Position numbers and translations under genes: made by a program. 64,000 nt of DNA from Akkermansiaceae bacterium (GTDB taxonomy: Bacteria; Verrucomicrobiota; Verrucomicrobiia; Verrucomicrobiales; Akkermansiaceae): contig JANXMQ010000161.1 in assembly GCA_025354565.1 (NCBI GenBank), forward strand, positions 27,681 through 91,680, read 5' to 3'. The notes beneath the pieces are model-generated. The model searched no databases, had not been told where the DNA came from, and saw only the letters and a list, made by a program, of their open reading frames with translations. Shown here piece by piece: positions 18,268 through 26,700 of this stretch. Every line of letters starts with the position of its first letter. The first letter of the stretch is position 1.

Positions 18268-19191
18268 ATGTATTCAAAAATAATCTCTATCGGTTTCGGT
18301 CTGCTGACCGGAGTTATCACTACGGAATCCACCCATGCCTGTGCCTGCGGCTGTGGCGTTTTCGACGTGGGCACCAGCTCGATGTTCCCAAGCGGAGCCG
18401 GCATGGTCGCCTATCTGGAATCCGACTGTCAGAACCAAGATCGCAACTGGAGCGGCAGATCCTCCGCGCCCGCGGCAGCCAATGCGGATACGAAAATCAC
18501 CACCCACAGCTACACCCTCGGGCTGCAAGCGATGTTCAACCGCACTTGGGGCGCGGAAATCGAAGTCCCCTATCTCTGGCGGACCTTTGGCAGCACTGGC
18601 AATGCCGCGTCGCTGCATTGGTCCGAGTTCGGCGACATCCGACTGCGGGGAATTTTCACCGGCTTCTCGGAAGATCTATCCAGCGGCCTAACATTTGGAG
18701 TCAAACTACCCAGCGGCGATTTCAGACACACCGAAGCCTTGGGCGACATTGACCGCGACACGCAGATTGGTTCCGGCAGCACAAATCTGTTACTCGGCGG
18801 CTTCTACCGTGGCCGGATTCCCGCTGGGACGGATTGGAACTGGTTCGCCCAAGCCCAACTCGATGTGCCTGTTTTTATCCAAAATGACTATCGCCCGGGC
18901 GTGGAAGCGGATGCTGCGGTCGGAATTTATGATGAAGGAATCACACTCGGACCGGTTAAGGTTTCGCCGGTATTGCAGTTGATCGGCGCGGTCCGTGGGC
19001 GTGACAGCGGGTCGGCATCGAGCCGTGATGACACGGGATATGAACGGGTGTTGATTTCACCGGGCATCGAGATGCATCTCGCGCCGGTGAAAATTTACCT
19101 GGATGTGGAATTGCCGGTTTATGAGCAGGTGAACGGCAATCAGCTTGTCGCACCCTGGTTGTTGAAAACGGGAGTGAGCTGGATGTTCTGA
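18268..19191 (+). CDS. Outer-membrane transporter-like beta-barrel, Cys-rich N-terminus
   Basis: A 307-residue exported protein. The signal peptide is followed by HACACGCGVFDVG, a compact cysteine cluster suited to metal binding. The rest alternates short amphipathic strands with aromatic ends (LGLQAMFNRTWGAEIEVPY, TFGVKLPSGDF), and the protein ends with an aromatic residue (VSWMF), as expected for an outer-membrane barrel. It resembles the meta-pathway/phenol-degradation-type 'transporter' barrels. Its neighbours are HupE and a TonB system, so a role in metal uptake is a reasonable inference. Confidence 0.7.
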   Translation: MYSKIISIGFGLLTGVITTESTHACACGCGVFDVGTSSMFPSGAGMVAYLESDCQNQDRNWSGRSSAPAAANADTKITTHSYTLGLQAMFNRTWGAEIEVPYLWRTFGSTGNAASLHWSEFGDIRLRGIFTGFSEDLSSGLTFGVKLPSGDFRHTEALGDIDRDTQIGSGSTNLLLGGFYRGRIPAGTDWNWFAQAQLDVPVFIQNDYRPGVEADAAVGIYDEGITLGPVKVSPVLQLIGAVRGRDSGSASSRDDTGYERVLISPGIEMHLAPVKIYLDVELPVYEQVNGNQLVAPWLLKTGVSWMF

Positions 19192-19231
19192 TTCGATGAC
19201 TCGTTATCGTGTTAGGTAAATGGCTGGTGGG

Positions 19232-19256
19232 GCGGCGTTTTCAAAAACACCGCTCC
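19232..19256. repeat. Palindromic repeat with GCTCC flank
   Basis: GCGGCGTTTT and AAAACACCGC form imperfect arms, followed directly by TCC, giving the GCTCC flank seen at other repeats. The TCA at 19241-19243 is the stop codon (minus strand) of the small gene that ends here. Confidence 0.6.
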
Positions 19257-19399
19257 ACTGCCCAATACAGGCCGGATGCGGCAATGGCAACGGAGGCCGG
19301 GCGGGCGATGGTGGCGCGATACCAACCACGATTCCACAAGGGCGAGACTAACAACCAGGCGGTGGCGAGGATCAGGATGCCGATTGCGAGACGGGTCAT
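19241..19399 (-). CDS. Small membrane protein downstream of hupE
   Basis: A 52-residue frame starting MTRLAIGILILATAWLLVSP, with two hydrophobic stretches separated by a short basic loop (NRGWYRATIARP). It begins 25 bp after hupE on the same strand, so co-transcription is likely. I do not recognise a family. The stop codon lies within a palindromic repeat, so the original C-terminus may have been longer. Confidence 0.5.
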   Translation of the reverse strand: MTRLAIGILILATAWLLVSPLWNRGWYRATIARPASVAIAASGLYWAVERCF

Positions 19400-19424
19400 G
19401 TGGACGGGCAATTACCAGCTCATT

Positions 19425-20036
19425 TCACAGCCATTTGAACAGGAAACCGAAGCCGATCAGGCAAATCACCAGCCCGCCCGCCCGCACCGCGATGCGGCCC
19501 CAAGGCCACTTGATCAGCAGGCCGAAGGCGATGCCGCTGAGGTGGAGCAGGCCGGTGGAGATCACAAAACCTATGGCGAAGGTCATCGCGTTGGCGGCTT
19601 CCGGCAGTTCCTCGCCGTGAGCATAGCCATGGAAAATCGCGAAAATTCCGACAATCACCGCCGCCACCCACAGCGGCGGGCGGGCGGCGCACGCCACCAT
19701 TAGACCGAGAATAATTCCTGATAGCGCAATCCCGGTTTCCACACCGATCATTGGCATTGCGAGCACACCCATCGCGCCGCCCAACGCCATGACCATCGGG
19801 AAAACTACCGGCAGGGTCCACATGGCACGGCCACCGAGAAAGGCTCCCCAGAGCCCCACCGCCACCATCGCGACGATGTGATCGAGTCCGGTTAGCGGAT
19901 GTTTGAAGCCGCTTACAAAACCACCGACACCGCCGGTCTCGCTATGGGCGCTGGCGGTGGCGGGCAGGAGGATGAGAAGCAGGACGAAGAGCGCCCAAGC
20001 GGCGGGACGGGGACGGGAGATGGAATGGGAATTCAT
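19425..20036 (-). CDS. hupE: HupE/UreJ family metal permease
   Basis: HupE/UreJ proteins are small inner-membrane permeases linked to nickel or cobalt uptake for hydrogenase, urease or cobalamin. The 203-residue product has a signal peptide followed by the family motif HPLTGLDHIVAMVAVGLWGA (His and Asp as likely metal ligands), a second histidine motif FAIFHGYAHGEELP, and six or so membrane helices. It sits next to a TonB-receptor remnant and a Cys-rich outer-membrane protein. Which metal it carries cannot be read from the sequence. Confidence 0.92.
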   Translation of the reverse strand: MNSHSISRPRPAAWALFVLLLILLPATASAHSETGGVGGFVSGFKHPLTGLDHIVAMVAVGLWGAFLGGRAMWTLPVVFPMVMALGGAMGVLAMPMIGVETGIALSGIILGLMVACAARPPLWVAAVIVGIFAIFHGYAHGEELPEAANAMTFAIGFVISTGLLHLSGIAFGLLIKWPWGRIAVRAGGLVICLIGFGFLFKWL

Positions 20037-20063
20037 TTTTTCAGGAGGTATGTAAACGATAAT

Positions 20064-20455
20064 TTAGAATTTGCGAGTCACGGAAACGCGGAACGTGCGC
20101 GGCGCAGCAGGGTGAAGGTGGACGTCATCCACTCCAGCGGCAGGCTCGCCGGGCAGGCGGGAGGTGTAGAAATAGGAGATGTCGTTGTCATGGCGGTCGA
20201 ATTTTCATGATCCCATGCGGCCATTAAACTATAACAGCTAGAATTACCGCCGAGGCTGTTGTCGAGATTTCCAAACCGTCCGATGAGGCCGCTGTCGATG
20301 CCCTGCGGCAACATATCATAGAAGTTAAACTTCGCGGCACCCGCCGTACTGAGATCGCCGATTTTCGCATGGAACGGCGCTTTCCAATAATCAAGCTCCG
20401 GACGAGTTCCGGGATGATCGGGTTGAGGTCCGCATAGCCTTGCCGGTGACGACAA
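20064..20455 (-). pseudogene. TonB-dependent receptor remnant (C-terminal part)
   Basis: The minus strand ends with NDISYFYTSRLPGEP, then VDDVHLHP and PRTFRVSVTRKF-stop, a classic TonB-dependent receptor C-terminus with terminal Phe. Just upstream the frame is broken by a TGA. The homologous sequence continues in another frame as LDYWKAPFHAKIGDLSTAG, NFYDMLPQGIDSGLIGRFGN and MAAWDHEN. No plug domain or start is left. The receptor is therefore truncated at its 5' end and frameshifted. It sits immediately upstream of hupE, so the two probably once formed one metal-uptake operon. Confidence 0.7.
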
Positions 20456-20559
20456 GTGCGGCGAGTTTTTGCGGACTGGCAAGCCCCGTGATTTAACGAA
20501 CCCCGTTGCCCGCGCCGATTGGCGTGTTCTTTCGATCCGCCGACCTCACGGGTCTTGGC

Positions 20560-21846
20560 TCAATTCTCTTTAGGAAGCCAGTCGGTGACGATGATGTCAG
20601 TCACCTCGAAGTAGTTTTGGCCGGCAGTGGTTTTGTGTTTCACCACTTCGATGACTGGGGTGAAAATCGCACCATTGGCGGTGGCGGTTTGGAAGGTATC
20701 AAAGATTTTCGAGGGCTTTTTGACAAAAGCGAGCTGCTGCTTATCGGCGAGCGGCGACTGGAGGAGGAAGGAGGAGAATTTTTCATTTTCCGTATTCGCG
20801 GCGCGGGCTGGGGGCGGTGCGGTGACGACGAGATGGAAGCGCCCGGTTTGATCGACGGGGCCAATGACGAACCTGTGGAAGAGGTTGTCACGGAACTCGA
20901 CGAAGGACTGCCAATCGACGAGCCAGCCCGCAGGCGTTTCCTTGATCGCGACGGGGATGCCATCGGGATATTTTTCCGTAACGACGTTGAAAATGTAAAC
21001 AGTGTTGCCCGATTTTTCGTCGAGGTGGCTCTGCTTGACGGAGAGCGATTGGAAGACGGTGGGGCCGTCTGGAGCCTCGTGGGAGTAGGCTTCCATCAGC
21101 GTTCTCACTTTTCCGGGGGAGAGCACATAGGCGCTGCGGGTAGCCCAGTCCGGGGCATCGAGAAAGGCCCGCAACGAGGCCTCGGCGGCGGCGGAGACTT
21201 TGGCGGGCTCAGGCGGTTTTGGTGGCTCGACCGGCGGCTTTATCGGACGGATGGTCGGCTCGGCCACGGGTATGGCGGCTGGCAATTTTGGATCTGCGGG
21301 AATTGTCGGATTGTCCACCTTTGGGGGTGGAATCATCGGAGCGGTCATCGGCGGAATCCGCATGAACCATTGGTTGGAGCGGACGCCGAGGGCGTAGCCC
21401 CAAGCAAGCGCGACGGCTCCCGTTAGAAGGCAGGACAGCACGAGGACCGCACGTTGGGGCTTGGCACAGACGGTGATCGGCTGGGGTGCCGTTGGGGAGG
21501 TAGGCTGGGTGGCTGCGAACGGCTCTCTAGCGAGCATGGGTTCCGGGATTTGCACGAACTCATCCGTCTCCCGCTGCGGCAACGGTTCGGCAAAAGGCCT
21601 GAAGGGTTCGATCACTTTCTGCGGCTTTGCCACCAGCGGGGGGGACTCAGCGAAGGGCTCCAATCGGAAAGGCGAAACCTCCGGCACCGCGACGGGCAAT
21701 TCATAGGCACCGATACCGTGGCGAGGGTCGGGCGCGATGATTTCCCGGGCACAGTGTGGGCATGGTCCCTGTTGCGCCGCCATGGTGAGCGGCAGCCGCA
21801 GCATGGTCGCGCAGACGGGACAGTTGAATTGGATCACTTCGGCCAT
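20560..21846 (-). CDS. Zinc-ribbon single-pass membrane protein, unknown function
   Basis: A 428-residue protein from the chosen ATG (MAEVIQFNCPVC). The N-terminus is a zinc ribbon with two CxxC pairs (CPVC and CPHC). A long Pro/Glu-rich linker, a central membrane helix (VLVLSCLLTGAVALAWGYAL), another Pro-rich linker and a C-terminal globular domain (residues ~225-428) follow. That domain contains LDAPDWATRSAYVLSPGKVR and VDWQSFVEFRDN. This layout recurs in Verrucomicrobia and Planctomycetes as uncharacterised proteins. The GC-rich Pro/Lys linker is native in style. The function is unknown. Confidence 0.8.
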   Translation of the reverse strand: MAEVIQFNCPVCATMLRLPLTMAAQQGPCPHCAREIIAPDPRHGIGAYELPVAVPEVSPFRLEPFAESPPLVAKPQKVIEPFRPFAEPLPQRETDEFVQIPEPMLAREPFAATQPTSPTAPQPITVCAKPQRAVLVLSCLLTGAVALAWGYALGVRSNQWFMRIPPMTAPMIPPPKVDNPTIPADPKLPAAIPVAEPTIRPIKPPVEPPKPPEPAKVSAAAEASLRAFLDAPDWATRSAYVLSPGKVRTLMEAYSHEAPDGPTVFQSLSVKQSHLDEKSGNTVYIFNVVTEKYPDGIPVAIKETPAGWLVDWQSFVEFRDNLFHRFVIGPVDQTGRFHLVVTAPPPARAANTENEKFSSFLLQSPLADKQQLAFVKKPSKIFDTFQTATANGAIFTPVIEVVKHKTTAGQNYFEVTDIIVTDWLPKEN

Positions 21847-21934
21847 GGGTATTACGAAACGCACCGACCTGATACCGCAGAATTTCTCTGGTGTCGATCT
21901 TTCGGATTACCTGATTTAAAATACTTCTGCCATC

Positions 21935-22993
21935 GTGAGAAAAATCATCCACATCGACATGGACTGCTTTTACGCCGCCATCGAGGAACGGGAGAATCCC
22001 GCCCTGCGCGGCCAACCGCTCGCGGTCGCAGGCAGCGACCGCCGCAGCGTGCTCACCACCGCGAACTACGTGGCGCGGAAGTATGGCTGCCGCTCCGCGA
22101 TGCCGGTCTTCAAGGCGCTGGAACTGTGCCCGCATCTGATCTTGGTGCCAGTTAGGTTCGAGCTATATCGGGCTGTGAGCTCGCGCATCCGCGCCATTTT
22201 CGGGCGCTTCACCGAGCTCATCGAGCCGCTTTCGCTGGACGAGGCTTATCTGGATGTTTCCCATCTCCAGAGCGATGGTTCCGCCATCGCCCGCGAAATA
22301 CGCGCGCAGATTTTCGAGGAAACCGGCCTCACCGCGTCCGCCGGGATTTCCACCAACAAGCTCGTCGCCAAGATCGCGTCGGACTGGCACAAGCCGAACG
22401 GCCAGAAGCAGGTTACTGCCGAGGAAATCCCTGCCTTCATGGCCGCGCTGCCAGTGGGACGGATTTGGGGCGTCGGGGAAAAAATGCGGGAAAAACTCAG
22501 CCCGCTCGGCATCGAAACCTGCGCGGATCTACAACGGCTCGACCAACTCGAACTCTCACGCCGCTTCGGAAAATGGGGCCTCGAACTATGGCACCTCTGC
22601 CGCGGCATCGATGCCCGAGCCGTCACCCCGGACCGCACGCGCAAGTCGGTCAGCAGCGAGATGACATTCGCCGAAAACATCCAGGTTCTCCCCGCGCTCA
22701 TCCCACCGCTGCGCGGCATGATCGAAGGGCTGGCCGAGGATCTGGCGAAATCCCATGCCGACCGCGCGATTCGTTCGCTGGTGGTGAAAATGAAATTCGC
22801 CGACTTCCACCGCACCACCGCCGAGCGGGCTTGGCACACCCTCGATCCCGTCATTTTCGAAGAGCTGCTAACCGATGCATGGCGGCGTGGTGAGCACCGG
22901 GCGGTCCGGTTGTTGGGTGTGGGAGTGCGGTTTGAAGATCCCAAGACTGCGGCGCAGATGGAATTTTTCAGTCAGCCGGAGGAGCGGGGCTGA
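21935..22993 (+). CDS. dinB: DNA polymerase IV (Y-family, translesion)
   Basis: DinB is an error-prone polymerase that bypasses DNA lesions. The 352-residue protein starts with GTG and shows the family's landmarks: HIDMDCFYAAIE (metal-binding Asp), the steric gate and fingers region TTANYVARKYGCRSAMP, SLDEAYLDVS (catalytic Asp-Glu), STNKLVAKIASD, and the helix-hairpin-helix region PVGRIWGVG. It appears intact and monocistronic. A conserved C-terminal clamp-binding motif is not obvious, although EFFSQPEE near the end could serve. Confidence 0.95.
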   Translation: MRKIIHIDMDCFYAAIEERENPALRGQPLAVAGSDRRSVLTTANYVARKYGCRSAMPVFKALELCPHLILVPVRFELYRAVSSRIRAIFGRFTELIEPLSLDEAYLDVSHLQSDGSAIAREIRAQIFEETGLTASAGISTNKLVAKIASDWHKPNGQKQVTAEEIPAFMAALPVGRIWGVGEKMREKLSPLGIETCADLQRLDQLELSRRFGKWGLELWHLCRGIDARAVTPDRTRKSVSSEMTFAENIQVLPALIPPLRGMIEGLAEDLAKSHADRAIRSLVVKMKFADFHRTTAERAWHTLDPVIFEELLTDAWRRGEHRAVRLLGVGVRFEDPKTAAQMEFFSQPEERG

Positions 22994-23103
22994 GTCCGGG
23001 GTTCAAGGTTCCTCAAAGATATCTTCAGAAACTACAGATTTGCCACAAGATTTGCCGTGACAGCCAGGTGCTAAATTGCTAACCCCATCCGTCGCACTCA
23101 GCG

Positions 23104-23121
23104 CCAGTTAGATATAACTGG
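23104..23121. promoter_or_regulatory. 18-bp perfect dyad between dinB and lipoprotein gene
   Basis: CCAGTTA-GATA-TAACTGG lies 45 bp upstream of the lipoprotein start. It is too AT-rich and lacks a T-run for a standard terminator, so an operator is possible. The assignment is speculative. Confidence 0.3.
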
Positions 23122-23165
23122 CCCGCTAGTCCTCTCGCCATTCTGACTCTGAATTGTCGAATCTC

Positions 23166-23759
23166 ATGAACTTCTCCATTCGAGCCTTAGTATTTTTAAT
23201 TCCTGCAGCAGGAGGCTTTTTGATCGTCGGATGTGACGAAAAGAAGTCGGCGGCAGCTTTCGAAAAGAACGAGCGAACCCGATCCGCTTTGTCGGTTCAG
23301 CGACCGACTCCGTCGCCAACAGCGTTTACTTCGCCCTCCCCAGCTCCGGATGCAACCACGGAGGAAGTCGCGAAAGAGGAAGCACCACCCGCGCCCGGCC
23401 TGAAGAAAATTGATTCTCAAATCTTGTTGGCATTGAAGCAGGTTCAAGGTGAGTCCCCGTATCATAGGCCGGGCGCGTTTGGACCGGACGTCCCGGTCAT
23501 AGATGGTGCGCGGGTGGGCGTTGACTTGCATGCCGAGACTTCCGAGGACTTCCTGAAGTATATTGCCGCCATCGGGGGAGAGGTGGTCAGCAGTCCCGAT
23601 GCACCGGGCATCGTTCGTGCGTTGATTCCCTTTGCGCAGGTGGTGGCCCTGGCAGGCCGTCCAGAGGTTCAGTCCATTTCACCGACAAGGCCATCCGTCA
23701 CGAGGAGAGTCAATCCGGAGGATTTTTTGCAGCCCGGCAGCCCGAAAACAAAACAGTAG
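23166..23759 (+). CDS. Lipoprotein, hypothetical
   Basis: A 197-residue protein with a lipoprotein signal ending LIVGC. A low-complexity Ser/Thr/Pro/Ala region (to about residue 75) leads to a C-terminal domain with LEVQSISP-like strand pattern (AGRPEVQSISPTRPSVTRRV). That segment resembles the end of a subtilase propeptide or inhibitor-I9-like fold, but I cannot confirm this. It lies 20 bp upstream of a very large secreted metalloprotease/Kelch protein. It may therefore be its partner or chaperone, by inference only. I chose the ATG over a TTG four codons upstream. Confidence 0.65.
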   Translation: MNFSIRALVFLIPAAGGFLIVGCDEKKSAAAFEKNERTRSALSVQRPTPSPTAFTSPSPAPDATTEEVAKEEAPPAPGLKKIDSQILLALKQVQGESPYHRPGAFGPDVPVIDGARVGVDLHAETSEDFLKYIAAIGGEVVSSPDAPGIVRALIPFAQVVALAGRPEVQSISPTRPSVTRRVNPEDFLQPGSPKTKQ

Positions 23760-23779
23760 TATTCAACTGACAGACATCC

Positions 23780-26700
23780 ATGAAAACTCACACCATCCAT
23801 CCGCTCAGCACCATGAAAACAACAACCACTCGCATCCTAGCGTGCCTCGGCCTGCTCCTCGCTGGCGCATGGCCCGCTCACGCCCTGACCATTACGCCGA
23901 CTTTTACGGCGAACTTCGACACCAATTTCGGTGCCAACGCCACGGCCGCAAAGGCGGCATGGAATGCCGCTGCAGCCGTCATTACGACCAATTTCAACGA
24001 CCCTATCCACGTCAACATTACGGTGGATGCGGTCGCTGGAACTTCGGTATTCGGACAGAGCAACACTTTCTTGAACTCCACGAGTTACGCGAATTTGCGC
24101 TCGCTCACGGTGGCGGATGCCGTGACTGCGGATGACAATACCGCGATCAGTGCCAGTGGTTCCATGACGGCAGCAGACCCTGTTGGTGCCACCCACACTT
24201 GGTGGGTTTCAAGAGCCCAGGCAAAGGCCCTTGGCCTAATTGCTGACGACCTCTCCAACGATGGCACAACGACGTTCGGCGCGGGAAATCCTTTCACATT
24301 TTCCGGCACTATCGCTGCTGGGACTTACGATTTTCAGGGAGTTTGCGCACACGAGATTACGGAAGTCATGGGACGGCTCGGCCTCTCTGGCGGCACCATT
24401 GGCAGTTCTCCAAACAGTTACAGCTTGATCGATAATTTCTCATACACCGCGGCCAATACCAAGGGCGTTGGCAACGGTGCGGGAAACAACTTCTCAGTCG
24501 ATGCCGGGACGACGCTACTCAAGTTGTGGAACAATGCGGCCTCGAATGGCCTCGACTCCCGCGATTGGGCATCTGGGACCAACGATTCGTTCAATCAATT
24601 CAGCGGCCCCGGCGTCGTAAACCCGGTTTCCACCGTCGATCTACAGTTGATGGACGCGATCGGCTATAACCGGGTCATTGCTACGGTGCCCGTGGGTACG
24701 TGGGCACCGCTTGCGAACACGGCACCTGGTACTCTCGGGCACATGCACCTTCTTTCCAATGGCACCGTGATGGTGCAGAACGACAACGATGGCGGCACCT
24801 ACGGACCCACATGGTATTTGCTGACACCAGATAGTTCGGGGCATTATACGAACGGGACATGGACGACGCTGGGCAACGCGAATGACACGCGACTCTTCTT
24901 TGCCAGCCAGTTGCTAAAGGACGGAAGACTTTTCGTCGCAGGCGGCGAGTATGGCACGGGAAAGACGACAGCCGAGATCTATGATTCCGTGGCAAATACA
25001 TGGACGACATTGCCCAATCCAGGCCACACGTTCAGCGATGCGAACTCGGAGATTCTGCCAGATGGGCGCGTGCTTGTCGGCCTGGTCGAGGGATCCCTAA
25101 CGGGTACGCTGATTTACGACCCGGTGACGAATGCATGGAGCACGGGGCCGACGTCCAACGGCATCCACAACGAATCCTCATGGGTGAAGTTGCCGGACGA
25201 CAGCATTCTCATGGTGGACCGACTCACGACGAACGCTGAGCGCTATATCCCATCCTCGAACACATGGATCAATGACTCTACGGTGCCGGTGGCGCTTTAC
25301 GATCCGTTTGGCGACGAGACGGGGCCGGGCTTCCTTTTGCCGAATGGGAAGGTGATCTACTTTGGCGCAATCGGCCACACGGCGATTTACACTCCTTCGG
25401 GAACCACCTCGCCCGGCACATGGGTCGCGGGGCCGGATATTCCCAATGGACAAGGCTGCCCGGACGCACCGGGGGCGATGATGCCGAATGGCAACATCCT
25501 ACTGGCCACCGCGCCGATTCCGATTTCCGGGAACGTCTTTCAATCGCCGACAAGCTTCTATGAATACGACTACACGACAAACAACTTCACTCAGGTGAGC
25601 GCGCCTGCAGGCGGCATCACTGAAAGCGGCAGTTCCTTCCAGCGTGGAATGCTTGTGCTGCCCGACGGCACGGTGCTTTCGTCGCGCTTCTCCACGCAAC
25701 TTTACGTTTACACGCCGACTGGCACCGCCCTCGCAGCAGCAAAGCCCACGGTCGCAAGCGTCACACCGAATGGCGATGGCTCATACCATCTCATCGGCAC
25801 GCAACTCAACGGCATCGGTGAAGGTGCGTGTTATGGCGACGACGACCAGAACTCCACGAACTACCCCATCGTGCGGCTCACCAGTGGTGGCGGAACGGTT
25901 TATTATGCTCGAACCTACAACTGGAGCAGCACCAGCGTAGCCACCGGTAGCACCATAGTATCCACCGAGTTCACGCCACCTGCTGGACTTCCCGTCGGCA
26001 CCTATGCTTTGTCGGTGATTGCCAACGGAAACGCTTCAACTGCGGTTTCCTTAAACACCCAGACTCTCACCTTGGAACAAGCCTTGGATACCACCGGCCT
26101 CGTCTGGTCCACGGCTGGTAACGCGTCATGGTTCGGTCAATCTACCGTCACCCACGATGGCGTGGATGCCGCCCGCAGCGGGGCGATCGCTAACAGTCAA
26201 CAGTCCTACATGGAAACCACGATCACAGGTCCCGGCACGATCACATTCTGGCAGAAAGTCTCGTCGGAGAGCGGTTGGGATTTCCTTAAATTTTCTATCG
26301 ATAGCGTTGAACAAACGGACAGCGCCATCAGCGGCGAGGTGGACTGGCAGCAGAAGTCCTATGCCCTTTCCGCCGGCAGCCACACCCTGCGCTGGACCTA
26401 TGCGAAGGACACCAGCAATGGCATCGGCTCGGATGCCGGATGGGTGGACGAGGTGGTGTTCACGCCCGCCGCTCCTGAAATCGACCTCTTCCGCGGGGTT
26501 AACCCCGTGGCCGATGGCGGCACCAACACCCTCGGGTCGATCAACGTCGGCAGTTCTTCCGGGATCTTCACCTACACGGTGAAAAACACCGGCAACACTG
26601 ACCTCACCGGCCTCGTTTTGACGAAAAATGGCACTAATAGCGCCGACATCCTCATCACTGCACCCCTGCTAACCACCCTCCCCCCCGGCGCGAGTACCAC

